64,000 nucleotides of DNA. It comes from Prochlorococcus marinus CUG1415 (lineage in GTDB: Bacteria > Cyanobacteriota > Cyanobacteriia > PCC-6307 > Cyanobiaceae). A model generated the notes under the pieces. That model was given only the letters and a program-made list of their open reading frames with translations, searched no databases and was not told where the DNA came from. A program made the translations under genes and the position numbers. Each line of letters opens with the position of its first letter. The stretch's first letter is position 1. The stretch is taken from assembly GCF_017696015.1 (NCBI RefSeq), contig NZ_JAAORL010000002.1:310001-374000 (forward strand), given 5' to 3'. Below, one piece after another: positions 44,068-51,656 of the stretch.

Positions 44068-44462
44068 TCAATTTTATATATATAGTTTTTGCTGCCCTTA
44101 TTATTTTTTAATCCTGAAAAACCTTTAGGTTGAGAATTAATTCTTTCTGTCAGTTCTGCTGCAATTGCACTACAACCTCCTTTTGACTTTATATAAGCTG
44201 AAGAATCTGCAAAAAATCCCTTTCTTTGAATAATGTTATAAACCTGCCAAGGCTCCATATTAAATTCGTCTTTCATAAATTGATTTACATTTTCATATGC
44301 TTCATCATCTCTAAATATCCCATATTCTCTAGCACAAAAATTAATCCCAAATGAAATGTAAGCATAGATATATGGATCTTTTAAAGCATTTACTGGCGCA
44401 ATAATAAAGCTAGAAGTAAATCCAATGATTATTCCGGATAAAGATAAAAATTTCTTAATCAT
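44064..44462 (-). CDS. Exported hypothetical protein
   Basis: 132 residues. Signal peptide (MIKKFLSLSGIIIGFTSSFI, cleavage near NALKD), then a helical domain with NFCAREYGIFRDDEAYENVN and GGCSAIAAELTERINSQPKG. Two cysteines could form a disulfide. No family recognised. It overlaps the 3' end of the metallopeptidase gene on the other strand. Confidence 0.6.
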   Translation of the reverse strand: MIKKFLSLSGIIIGFTSSFIIAPVNALKDPYIYAYISFGINFCAREYGIFRDDEAYENVNQFMKDEFNMEPWQVYNIIQRKGFFADSSAYIKSKGGCSAIAAELTERINSQPKGFSGLKNNKGSKNYIYKID

Positions 44463-44587
44463 ACATATTACAAATTTATAAAAATCCTACTTTCTTTGAA
44501 ATAGTTTGCAATTAAATACTTGTCGCCCTTAATAAAAATTAATTAACAATCAAAATTAATTATTTCTTTTAAGGCATATAAAAAGTT

Positions 44588-44781
44588 TCACTTTCCTAAA
44601 TAGAAACTTTGATGGATAATAAATTTATAAGGATAACACGTCCTCCAAGCCTTAAAAATCGCCGAGATCCCTTTATATAAATGAAAAAAAAGTTTAGCTA
44701 AGGAAAAGTACATCCTAAAAACTATTACAGGAATCTTAAGGATTAGATATTTTTTATTCAAACTTTAATCAAACTTTTAGA
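44588..44781 (+). repeat. Dispersed modular repeat R3
   Basis: CACTTTCCTAAATAGAAACT and GATGGATAATAAATTTATAA, then GCCGAGATCCC and a loop with TTAGCTAAGGAAAAGTA; the right arm is worn (TTACAGGAATCTTAAGG). The second pair is TCAAAC at 44,758 and 44,769 (11-bp period). No promoter block follows; the next plus-strand gene is far downstream. Confidence 0.7.
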
Positions 44782-44866
44782 AGAAATTACACACTCTTGC
44801 AAACAGAAAAAAAGCCTGCCTATATCCCTAAAAGCAAGCTCTCATGACGATTTAATTTTTAAATAT

Positions 44867-45046
44867 TTATACTGGCAATCTACAATCAAGTTCTATTATT
44901 CCTTCATCCATTAATCGACCAATTTTTAAAACTATTGCCATATCTAACCTTGAAAATTGTGATTGATGATTTGTAATCCAATCCAATTCAGATAAAGTTA
45001 TTACTCCAGTTGTATTAACTTTGAGAAAGAGAATTCCTAAATTCAT
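44867..45046 (-). CDS. Small soluble protein (59 aa)
   Basis: MNLGILFLKVNTTGVITLSE, then LDWITNHQSQFSRLDMAIVL and an acidic end. Amphipathic, helix-rich, resembling small helix-turn-helix or assembly factors, but no specific match. ATG start; ordinary frame. Confidence 0.55.
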   Translation of the reverse strand: MNLGILFLKVNTTGVITLSELDWITNHQSQFSRLDMAIVLKIGRLMDEGIIELDCRLPV

Positions 45047-45148
45047 TTATTTAATTAGTTGCTTTTTTCCTTTAGATATCATTACCACTGGCACTAATAG
45101 ATATATAAAGAAGGAGATTAAGAAAATATCTATGGTTCATTGTTTTAT

Positions 45149-45376
45149 CTATAAATTTTTTAAATCCTGCTCTATTTTCTCTAATTTTTGATTAATTTCT
45201 TTTTGCTCCCTCAATAGAGCCTTTTTCTTTGTTTGAAGTTCTTTGTTAAAGGGGGAATTAAAGTATTTTTGATAAGCAAGGATAAAAACAGCCAGTGCCA
45301 CCACAATACCTATCGCACCAATTATTAGTAAGGGAGAAGATGGCAAATCGTAAAAAGGTATAGAAAGTAGAAGCAT
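45149..45376 (-). CDS. Single-span coiled-coil membrane protein (intact copy)
   Basis: 75 residues from the ATG at 45,376. LLLSIPFYDLPSSPLLIIGA, a helix, then YQKYFNSPFNKELQTKKKAL and a Lys/Glu coiled coil. It is one base downstream of the hli gene at 45,378-45,506, so part of the hli operon. A frameshifted relative lies at 17,310-17,575. Unknown role, perhaps a chaperone or scaffold for Hli or photosystem proteins (inference from context). Confidence 0.65.
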   Translation of the reverse strand: MLLLSIPFYDLPSSPLLIIGAIGIVVALAVFILAYQKYFNSPFNKELQTKKKALLREQKEINQKLEKIEQDLKNL

Positions 45377-45377
45377 T

Positions 45378-45506
45378 TTAAAAAATACCTGGAATGATCC
45401 AGCCAAAAAGACCGTAGTTTACTACTAATGCCAAGAATCCCATCATTGCCATTCTTCCATTAGTTATTTCAGCATTTTGCCAATAATTAGGTTGTGATTT
45501 TTCCAT
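45378..45506 (-). CDS. hli: Hli-type protein, 42 aa
   Basis: NAEITNGRMAMMGFLALVVN is a single Lhc-type helix with the NGRxAMMGF core; the end GLFGWIIPGIF differs from the TTGQIIPG ending of the other Hli proteins here. Member of the operon 46,115-45,149. Probably a pigment-binding stress protein. Confidence 0.85.
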   Translation of the reverse strand: MEKSQPNYWQNAEITNGRMAMMGFLALVVNYGLFGWIIPGIF

Positions 45507-45538
45507 TTTATTTGTAGTTAATTGTTTTAAGTTTTTGG

Positions 45539-45799
45539 TTAAACGAAACCTGGAATAATTTGTCCGGTAGTTAGATATGCACCAATAGCAGCCATAAGAC
45601 CAAGCATTGCAAATCTACCGTTAATAGTTTCTGCAACTACTTTTTCCTTTTCAATTGTTTGTGTTTTTGTTTTTGAATTTTTCATTTGATTGTTGTTTAA
45701 ATAGATTAAATTTTCTTCTTGAAATTGTTTAGTTAAATAAGCGAGGACTAAAGCAGTTAATGAGACCATGAAAATCAAAAAAATTGATAATGTGCTCAT
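45539..45799 (-). CDS. hli: Hli protein with extra N-terminal membrane helix
   Basis: 86 residues from the ATG at 45,799, which overlaps the stop of the upstream hli gene. Residues 1-22 are a hydrophobic helix (MSTLSIFLIFMVSLTALVLA), followed by a linker and the Hli domain (TINGRFAMLGLMAAIGAYL, TTGQIIPGFV). An ATG at 45,685 would give a 48-residue Hli like the one at 23,382-23,522. The overlap with the upstream gene and the open frame support the longer two-helix form, but both may be made. Confidence 0.75.
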   Translation of the reverse strand: MSTLSIFLIFMVSLTALVLAYLTKQFQEENLIYLNNNQMKNSKTKTQTIEKEKVVAETINGRFAMLGLMAAIGAYLTTGQIIPGFV

Positions 45800-46008
45800 T
45801 AAAAAATGCCTGGAATAATTTGACCAGTTGTTACGTATGCACCTAGCAATGCAACGAATCCAATCATTGCCCAACGACCATTAACTTTTTCAGCATTTTG
45901 AGGGTATCCCTCATATGCAACAGATTCATCTATATATGGAAGAGTTTCTGAAGGAAACATATTTTGTCTTCCATCAGATTCAGTTGTTATGTATGAAGAA
46001 TTTATCAT
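45799..46008 (-). CDS. hli: Hli protein, 69 aa
   Basis: A 40-residue polar N-terminus (YITTESDGRQNMFPSETLPY) precedes the helix KVNGRWAMIGFVALLGAYV and TTGQIIPGIF. Start and stop codons overlap those of its neighbours by one base on both sides (TAATG), so the cluster is tightly coupled. Confidence 0.9.
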   Translation of the reverse strand: MINSSYITTESDGRQNMFPSETLPYIDESVAYEGYPQNAEKVNGRWAMIGFVALLGAYVTTGQIIPGIF

Positions 46009-46115
46009 TAGAACCAACCTGGAATAATTTGACCAGTTGTTACGTAGGAACCAACAGCAGCTACGAAGCCTAGCATTGCTGCCCATCCATTAAATCTTTC
46101 TGCTTCAGGAGTCAT
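46008..46115 (-). CDS. hli: High-light-inducible protein, 35 aa (identical to 23,275-23,382)
   Basis: Same 35 residues as the hli gene at 23,275-23,382 (ERFNGWAAMLGFVAAVG, TTGQIIPGWF). First gene of the cluster. Shared upstream bases include ATGTTATATTTCTTTAC. Confidence 0.93.
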   Translation of the reverse strand: MTPEAERFNGWAAMLGFVAAVGSYVTTGQIIPGWF

Positions 46116-46132
46116 AATTTTAAAAAAAATAT

Positions 46133-46175
46133 TACGTAAAGAAATATAACATAAATATTAACAGATGTAAAGAAA
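46133..46175 (-). promoter_or_regulatory. hli operon promoter region with HLR1-like boxes
   Basis: Read on the minus strand: CTTTACATCTGTTAATATTT, then ATGTTATATTTCTTTACGTA. TTTACATC and GTTAATAT resemble a pair of HLR1 half-sites (RpaB). The second block is shared with 23,220-23,260. Inference from sequence only. Confidence 0.5.
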
Positions 46176-46324
46176 CTTATCTATAAGTTTATATATATAG
46201 CGATAATTACACGGATCTGTCACAGTAGCGTACAGTTTTTGGTTTATTTACAGCAACTATTAGACATCCAAGCAGTAACTCAATGAATGACATAATAATT
46301 TTCTTACATCTCTAGGAGAAAAAA

Positions 46325-46370
46325 GGAGCGACAGGGTACGAACTTGCGACCTAGCGTTCCTAAAGCATAC
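46325..46370 (-). other. tRNA-Pro 3'-half remnant A
   Basis: On the minus strand: ATGCTTTAGGAACGCTAGG, TCGCAAGTTCGTACCC, TGTCGCTCC. It aligns with the anticodon-loop-to-acceptor part of the tRNA-Pro-like remnant at 47,639-47,720. T loop and T stem are degenerate, and there is no 5' half. This is the usual form of an attachment-site remnant. Confidence 0.6.
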
Positions 46371-46429
46371 TCACGATCGAGAAGAAAATGCTTTACATTT
46401 TGTAACAGCAATGTAATTTTTCTTAACAA

Positions 46430-47509
46430 TTGAGTGTATCTCCACGGGTTGATCTTTCTCACAGCGATTTATCTAGTTATGAGGAACTTAATCAAAAAAA
46501 CTCTAGGCCTGTTATTGCAGTGACAATGGCCTCCAGTCGACAGGGGTCTTCAGTCGTAAGGCATTTGTCGCAAAGTGGTGTTTTTCAGATTAGAGCAATT
46601 ACTCGTTCTCCCTATAGTAAGAGGGCTAAGGTTTTAGCTAACTTGCCAAATGTCGAAATTGTTCAAGGAGATCTCCTTGAACCAGAAAGCTTAAAAAGAG
46701 TTTTTTCAGGGGTTTACGGAATATTTGGCAATACGACGCCCACAAAAGGGTGGAAATTGGGCCGTGGAAGCATGGTTCGTGAATATGAAATAGAGCAAGG
46801 GAGAAACTTAGTAGACGTTGTAAAGCAACTGGCTGGATTAGGTACATTAAAGCACTTTGTTTTTAGTTCAGTTTGCAAACCCAAGGACCCTCTAAAGAAT
46901 GAGCCAGCACCAGGACATTTTACAAGCAAGTGGAATATTGAGGAATACATACTAATTAATGGGTTGAAAAAACTTTCAACAATTCTTCGACCTGTTAGCT
47001 ACTTCGAGAATTTCGATAGTGATCTTCCTGGTGTGCAGATTTCCGAATCAATTTTCCCGGGAGTTGTCCACAAAGACAAAGTTTGGCAAACCATCGCAGT
47101 TGATGATGTTGGACTATGGACGAGGGCTGTTTTTGAACATCCCAAAAGGTTTTGGGGAGAATCAATGAATATTGCTGGAGAAGAGATGACAGGGCAAGAA
47201 ATGGCGGCCCTATGGCAAAAAATAAATCCCAATGCATCTCCTTCAGTTCGCTATTCAATGATCCCACGAAATCTTATGAATTTCATTGAGCACGATATTG
47301 CGCTAATGGCTAGTTGGATAGAAAGAGCAGGATATGGAGCAGATTTGAAAGCGCTCAAAGTCCTAGCGAACGAGCTAGACATAACTATGACCCCTCTATC
47401 TTCCTGGCTTAAGGGAAAGGCATCAGGCAAAACAAAAAAAAGATTGCCTAACATTGATTTACAAAGAAGATTTGCTCCTTTACCTAGTCTTCCCAAACAG
47501 GGGAATTGA
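46430..47509 (+). CDS. NmrA-like NAD(P)-binding protein
   Basis: 359 residues, TTG start. An NmrA/atypical SDR Rossmann fold: VIAVTMASSRQGSSVVRHLS (glycine/serine version of the cofactor motif), QIRAITRSPYSKRAKVLANL, GDLLEPESLKRVFSGVYGIF and HFVFSSVCKP. Likely a redox sensor or reductase. G and C are visibly more frequent than in neighbours, and it sits between two tRNA-Pro remnants, so it was probably imported. Confidence 0.8.
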   Translation: MSVSPRVDLSHSDLSSYEELNQKNSRPVIAVTMASSRQGSSVVRHLSQSGVFQIRAITRSPYSKRAKVLANLPNVEIVQGDLLEPESLKRVFSGVYGIFGNTTPTKGWKLGRGSMVREYEIEQGRNLVDVVKQLAGLGTLKHFVFSSVCKPKDPLKNEPAPGHFTSKWNIEEYILINGLKKLSTILRPVSYFENFDSDLPGVQISESIFPGVVHKDKVWQTIAVDDVGLWTRAVFEHPKRFWGESMNIAGEEMTGQEMAALWQKINPNASPSVRYSMIPRNLMNFIEHDIALMASWIERAGYGADLKALKVLANELDITMTPLSSWLKGKASGKTKKRLPNIDLQRRFAPLPSLPKQGN

Positions 47510-47638
47510 TCAAGCTATAACTAGCATCTCACGTAAAGCAAAGGATCTAGGGACAAGCTTCAGGAGTGTTCGCAAAGATACGTCTATGTTTTGTGTAGAT
47601 TTTGTGTAGATAGAAATTTGCTTTTACTGAGATTCTAG

Positions 47639-47720
47639 TCGGGGTGATAGGATTCGAACCTGCTACCTAGTGCTCCCAAAGCACTTAACAAGCCCAGTTG
47701 TGCACTATATCTACAGACCA
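47639..47720 (-). other. tRNA-Pro (UGG)-like remnant B
   Basis: On the minus strand the 3' half is well preserved: AGTGCTTTGGGAGCACT (anticodon UGG), GCAGGTTCGAATCC and CACCCCGA. The 5' half (GGTCTGTAGATATAGTGCAC) does not pair with the acceptor 3' strand, so it is not a complete tRNA. An intact 3' half with a foreign 5' part is typical of an integration site of a tRNA-targeting element. Confidence 0.7.
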
Positions 47721-47849
47721 TGACTAAATAGTTGCGGGGTATTGCAGGATTTGACATTACAAATTAAGAGTTATTTGTCGGTGATTAGTTTTTTAAGAAA
47801 CTTGATGAAAATAATTCTTAAACAAACTAAATTAATAGAAATTTGTTTT

Positions 47850-48362
47850 ATGAAAAAAATAATTATTTTTAACTTTATTTTTTTACTAATTACGACTTCA
47901 AGTTTGTTTGCTAAGTCCAAAGATATCTTTATTGCTCATGGCGGAAGACTTAATTCTGAAGACTGTCACAATGACATAAAAAACAACAGTTATCACTGCC
48001 ATAACAAAAATAGTCAAAGAGATAAGCTCGAATCGAACAAAAAAAATGCAATTATTGAGAGTTGTTATGATGGGGATACTTGTACAACTAGTGAAGGCGA
48101 GAAGATAAGGCTGGCTTGTATTGATACTCCTGAATTAAGAGGACCAAAAGCTCAACCTCTCAAAGCCGAGGCTGCAAAGGATTATCTAAATAATCTAATA
48201 GCTGGGAAAAAAGTTTTTATTAAAAGAATTACTAAAGATAGATATGGCAGGACAGTTGCTGAGTTATCAATAAATGGGAAAAATATTCAACAAATTATGT
48301 TTAATAGTGGTTATGCAAAAATATATTCAAAATATGCATATCAATGTGCTTGGTCAAGATAG
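47850..48362 (+). CDS. Exported SNase-like nuclease with YHCH motif
   Basis: 170 residues from the ATG at 47,850. Signal peptide (MKKIIIFNFIFLLITTSSLF), then a small AHGGRLNSEDCHNDIKNNSY HCHN motif of a type often found with secreted nucleases, then a staphylococcal-nuclease domain: CYDGDTCTTSEGEKIRLACI, DTPELRGP, and DRYGRTVAELSINGKN. Catalytic Arg/Glu/Arg positions appear present. Secreted thermonuclease-type DNase/RNase. Its stop is immediately followed by the ATG of the next gene. Confidence 0.85.
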   Translation: MKKIIIFNFIFLLITTSSLFAKSKDIFIAHGGRLNSEDCHNDIKNNSYHCHNKNSQRDKLESNKKNAIIESCYDGDTCTTSEGEKIRLACIDTPELRGPKAQPLKAEAAKDYLNNLIAGKKVFIKRITKDRYGRTVAELSINGKNIQQIMFNSGYAKIYSKYAYQCAWSR

Positions 48363-48959
48363 ATGGCATTAAACGAAAAAAAGAACGAAAATAATGGATT
48401 CACACTAATCGAACTTGTTGTTGTGATTGGAATCTTATCAATACTGAGTAGTATTAGTTTGTTCTATTTTAATGGCGTTAATAGAAAAGCTAGAGAGGTC
48501 GCAGCTCAAAACGCTCTGTTAACGATTAAGAAGGAATGCGAAACGAATTATGCGTATTCCTTACCCCTATTTTATCAGGATAAAAGGCTCCAAAAATATG
48601 CAATCTTATCTAACGGACAAAATAGTTGCTATGGAAATTCAATAACTGGTCTGGTGAGTGCAGTGCCAGAAGAAAAAGATTTAAGCCCTTACTATTACTA
48701 CAATTTTAACGATGGAGAATTAAGTTGTGCTTACAAAAATGGAGAAAAATTACCAATTTCAGAATGTAATAGCAATAATTTAGATAAATCCAAACATAGT
48801 AGTAATAACGATAGTGATCAAGATAACGATGAACCTCCCAAAAAATATAAATGTGCAGATATAGTTGACTGGAATTTAGCTCAAAAACTTCTTAGTCAAG
48901 GGCACTCATATTTAGATCGGGACAAAGATGGCGAGGCTTGCGAAGTTCTAGCTGATTAA
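48363..48959 (+). CDS. Type IV pilin-like protein fused to an excalibur domain
   Basis: 198 residues. GFTLIELVVVIGILSILSSI is a class of prepilin signal with the glycine cleavage site. A globular region with cysteines and a low-complexity Asp/Ser/Asn linker follow. The last 35 residues (YKCADIVDWNLAQKLLSQGH, DRDKDGEACE) are an excalibur calcium-binding domain. Such a fusion suggests a surface pilin-like fibre tip. Directly follows the nuclease gene, and excalibur domains are often linked to SNase-type nucleases. Confidence 0.8.
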   Translation: MALNEKKNENNGFTLIELVVVIGILSILSSISLFYFNGVNRKAREVAAQNALLTIKKECETNYAYSLPLFYQDKRLQKYAILSNGQNSCYGNSITGLVSAVPEEKDLSPYYYYNFNDGELSCAYKNGEKLPISECNSNNLDKSKHSSNNDSDQDNDEPPKKYKCADIVDWNLAQKLLSQGHSYLDRDKDGEACEVLAD

Positions 48960-49063
48960 TATCAAAGACTAATTACATAAAAATATATGAGAACTTCTAC
49001 TCAGATCTAGGAAAAGGATCTTTAGAAAAGTCTTGTAAGGTTGTTGAAACTATAAGTAATAAG

Positions 49064-49470
49064 GTGAAAATAGATTTTGACGAAATATTCAAAGAATTTA
49101 GAAGGTTTTGCGTTACCGCTTCGGATAAAAAATGGAATAAATCCTATGTCCCTGTGCTCCGTAAATGCCAAGAGCTATTAGAAAGATCGAAAGGTGAACC
49201 ATCTGACGGTGAAGAATTAATGATATCTTGCCTTGAAAAATGGGAAGAAGGTAGTAGCTCGAGACAAATTGCAAAAAGAGTAATTTATAAATTTCTTGAG
49301 TGGGCAGTTCTTAGGGCAAAGATTTCTAATATGTATGCATCTGTAACAATACAAGAAAGAAAGTAAAAAGGGTTGGTTATGCCTTAGAAGATGAACAAAT
49401 TCTCCAATTAATAGCTGCAGAGAAGAGTCTTTTGAGCATAGATGGAATAAAGCAAGAGCTCTCCTTTTGA
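49064..49470 (+). pseudogene. Truncated, frameshifted tyrosine recombinase
   Basis: GTG start. The first 100 residues (NKSYVPVLRKCQELLERSKG, EEGSSSRQIAKRVIYKFLEW, AVLRAKISNMYA) match the N-terminal core-binding domain of a phage-type integrase. The frame stops after QERK, and a second frame carries on as KRVGYALEDEQILQLIAAEK, then ends at 49,470. The catalytic C-terminal domain with the R-H-R-Y tetrad is absent. A dead integrase, consistent with an island of mobile origin. Confidence 0.75.
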
Positions 49471-49542
49471 AGAGTAAATAAAGTTGTTGACTCTTACCCT
49501 TATCAGCTGCTATAAATATTAGTACAGTTGTACTATATAGTT

Positions 49543-49770
49543 ATGGAGGATTGGCAGGAATGGGATTATCTAGAGGACGAAATATTAGTAAGAAAACGAC
49601 GGAAGATTTGTATTACTTGCAATCACTTCAGGTACAGCACGACAAGTTCTTGTGTCACCATCCTTACTTGTCCGTTTCATCAAAAGCTTATTCCTCAAGG
49701 TGACCATCTAGTTAAGGGATGTAGATACTGGAGAGAGAACGGTAGAATTTTTGCTCCAGAAGCAGCTTGA
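49543..49770 (+). CDS. Small Cys-rich putative zinc-binding protein
   Basis: 75 residues from the ATG at 49,543. ICITCNHFRYSTTSSCVTIL, then LTCPFHQKLIPQGDHLVKGC and RYW. The Cys and His spacing suggests one or two zinc sites. I recognise the shape from small marine cyanobacterial and phage proteins, but not a named family. An AT-rich TATATAG lies just upstream. Confidence 0.6.
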   Translation: MEDWQEWDYLEDEILVRKRRKICITCNHFRYSTTSSCVTILTCPFHQKLIPQGDHLVKGCRYWRENGRIFAPEAA

Positions 49771-49967
49771 GCATTAAGTACTTGGTTCTTTAGAGAGAGC
49801 ATTCAACCTAGTCTATGACTGAGTTTTACATACCTAGCTGGTATAGATATGGGAATCTGCTGGCATAAAAGACTCTCTCATTCCCTGAAAAGCATTGTAA
49901 ATAATAGGTTTATTAATTTCAGAAAAAGGTTACTTCAAGCGATCTGTTTCTATATTTTTCTAAACTT

Positions 49968-50226
49968 TCTTCGAACAATTATCTTCGATAAACTTAATAA
50001 AATGCTTTGGACTTGGCTGAATAATGAAAAAGTTAACAAATGCCATACCAGCACCATACCAGCAGCCCTATTTCTCGCAAATTATAGACTATGACTGAAC
50101 CCAATTACTGGCTAATGAAAAAAGAGCGAGATGCATTTTGCTAGTCATAGCAGGGGTTTTATTTTTTACAAAAAATTCCATTCGAACCTCATTCGAACTT
50201 TTTATTGATTGACATAAGAAATATAA
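49968..50226 (+). repeat. Dispersed modular repeat R4
   Basis: First pair: CCATACCAGCA repeated at 50,043 and 50,054. Hairpin arms CTATGACT (50,089-50,096) and AGTCATAG (50,143-50,150), loop containing ACTGGCTAATGAAA. Second pair TTCGAAC at 50,181 and 50,192. Then TTTTTATTGATTGACATAAG and TATAAT. The left module (TTCGATAAACTTAATAAAAT) is shared with R10 instead of the usual CTTTCCTAAATAG. It ends 20 bases before the gene at 50,249. The open frame 49,849-50,094 overlapping it is not credible. Confidence 0.8.
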
Positions 50227-50248
50227 TCTAATTAATGAATTAAATTAA

Positions 50249-50872
50249 ATGGATAAAGATAATTTAAGTCCAATTTTCAAATGGATTGATACTCTACCTA
50301 AAATTTTTAAAAGAATAATCTATGCAATTATTTGGATTTCACCTTTTGAATTGTTTGTAATTTTAACTTATTCCTCAACTTCAACTTTATATTCAATTGA
50401 CCCAAATAGAAATGCAAGTCTCCCAAAATTAGCAAATTATTTACAAGGATTTCCTTTAAATCAATTAGAGAATAGTAGTGAACTTTCCAGACTACTTCTA
50501 GATAGGACTAAAGAACTAGAAATTATGGCAGCTCCTTTTTATTTACTATCTATCATTGCTCTTGTTAGTCTACTGAGTTGGCACTTTAAAGGTGCGCCAG
50601 GCAACAAAAATCGTTTAATACGTATTTTATTAAATCCTCTTTTATCCGTAATACCTCTACTTTTAATTCAAATACAATCTGTTTTTGGGAGTAATACCGT
50701 TAAACAAATAAATTCACTCGTTAATATTGACTTAGAATTAAGCAAGTTTATTGGACTAACAACCTATATATATTCAAATATTTATTCAACCACTATTATT
50801 TCTTGTTTTTATTTTATATTTGTTTGTTTGATTGTGATTATGGGGAATAAAAAAGCCAGAAACTTAATTTAA
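50249..50872 (+). CDS. Hypothetical membrane protein (207 aa)
   Basis: Four or so hydrophobic segments: IIYAIIWISPFELFVILTY, APFYLLSIIALVSLLSW, LNPLLSVIPLLLIQI, and TTIISCFYFIFVCLIVIM. The soluble loop between the first two is long and polar. No domain recognised. It directly follows R4, whose promoter block would drive it. Confidence 0.6.
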   Translation: MDKDNLSPIFKWIDTLPKIFKRIIYAIIWISPFELFVILTYSSTSTLYSIDPNRNASLPKLANYLQGFPLNQLENSSELSRLLLDRTKELEIMAAPFYLLSIIALVSLLSWHFKGAPGNKNRLIRILLNPLLSVIPLLLIQIQSVFGSNTVKQINSLVNIDLELSKFIGLTTYIYSNIYSTTIISCFYFIFVCLIVIMGNKKARNLI

Positions 50873-50940
50873 AAGATAATTATTATCAATTACAAATAAA
50901 CTTTCCTGAGAATTTCCGATCAAATAACCCTATAGCAACC

Positions 50941-51124
50941 CTCACTTTCCTAAATAGATTATTTTAATGGATAATAAATTTATATCTGGATAGATATTCT
51001 AACTTAATTCGAACTAAATAATTTCGCCGAGATCCCATGCCTCAACAGGAACCTAGCTACTGGCTAATGAAAAATGCCCATGACTAGCTATTACTTGGAT
51101 CTCAAGGAATCATAATTTTTTATA
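50941..51124 (+). repeat. Dispersed modular repeat R5
   Basis: CTCACTTTCCTAAATAGATT and ATGGATAATAAATTTATA, first pair TTCTAAC (50,997) and TTCGAAC (51,008), then CGCCGAGATCC and GGATCTCAAGG as hairpin arms around a loop with CTACTGGCTAATGAAA. The second pair and the promoter block are missing: the element ends at AATTTTTTATAG against the 3' end of the convergent macro-domain gene. Confidence 0.75.
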
Positions 51125-51127
51125 GTT

Positions 51128-51604
51128 TTAACCTGATTTAATTTTTTTATATAAAACTAAAATTACTTTACCCGTGAAGTTACTTTTAGATATTTCTTCG
51201 CTCATAAATTTAATAACTAATTCTTTTCTTATACCTCCAGTACCTGCTCCAATTAATGGGAAAGCAACTGAATTAATTTTTTTATTTAAGCAAATTCTTA
51301 AAGCATTTTTTGTAGATTCTCTTATTGATTTTTCTGTAGCAACCCAGAAAATATTTAGCCCAGCTACATGAATAATACCTTTGAAATCTAATTTGCCCGC
51401 TGAAGTAAAGACAGCAGATCCTGTTTTCATTAATCCTTTTTTTCTTATCTCCTTAAAGGGTTCAAACCCACCTTCTTTTTTTATTTGCCCAGATACACCC
51501 TGAGGTAAAAGTAACCACCATGGAATAAAATTCTTATTCCATGAATTTACTATTACTTCAACTGATTGCTTTAACAGATCCCCTTCTACAATTTCAAGAC
51601 TCAT
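51128..51604 (-). CDS. Macro domain protein (ADP-ribose binding)
   Basis: 158 residues forming one macro domain: LEIVEGDLLKQSVEVIVNSW, the LLLPQGVSGQIKKEGG loop, GSAVFTSAGKLDFKGIIHVA and NSVAFPLIGAGTGG, which bind the distal ribose and diphosphate of ADP-ribose. Macro domains read or remove ADP-ribose marks. It lies 260 bases from a plus-strand ADP-ribosylglycohydrolase, suggesting a shared ADP-ribose pathway. Confidence 0.85.
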   Translation of the reverse strand: MSLEIVEGDLLKQSVEVIVNSWNKNFIPWWLLLPQGVSGQIKKEGGFEPFKEIRKKGLMKTGSAVFTSAGKLDFKGIIHVAGLNIFWVATEKSIRESTKNALRICLNKKINSVAFPLIGAGTGGIRKELVIKFMSEEISKSNFTGKVILVLYKKIKSG

Positions 51605-51656
51605 ATTTGTTTAGACTTTTGATATCTGGTATAACAAATCAATTAAATAAATACCA

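Noticed and set aside
45060-45140. A short hydrophobic minus-strand frame (IFLISFFIYLLVPVVMISKG)
   Set aside because: It looks like a membrane helix but lacks any ATG, GTG or TTG start in frame.
46638-47496. Several minus-strand frames of 69-90 codons
   Set aside because: All lie inside the NmrA-like gene and have no independent support.
47639-47720. Functional tRNA-Pro
   Set aside because: The 5' acceptor strand does not pair with the 3' CACCCCGA end and the D arm is unclear.
49849-50094. An 81-codon plus-strand frame
   Set aside because: It runs across the left module of R4, which is shared non-coding sequence (also at 60,841-60,960 where the frame is broken).
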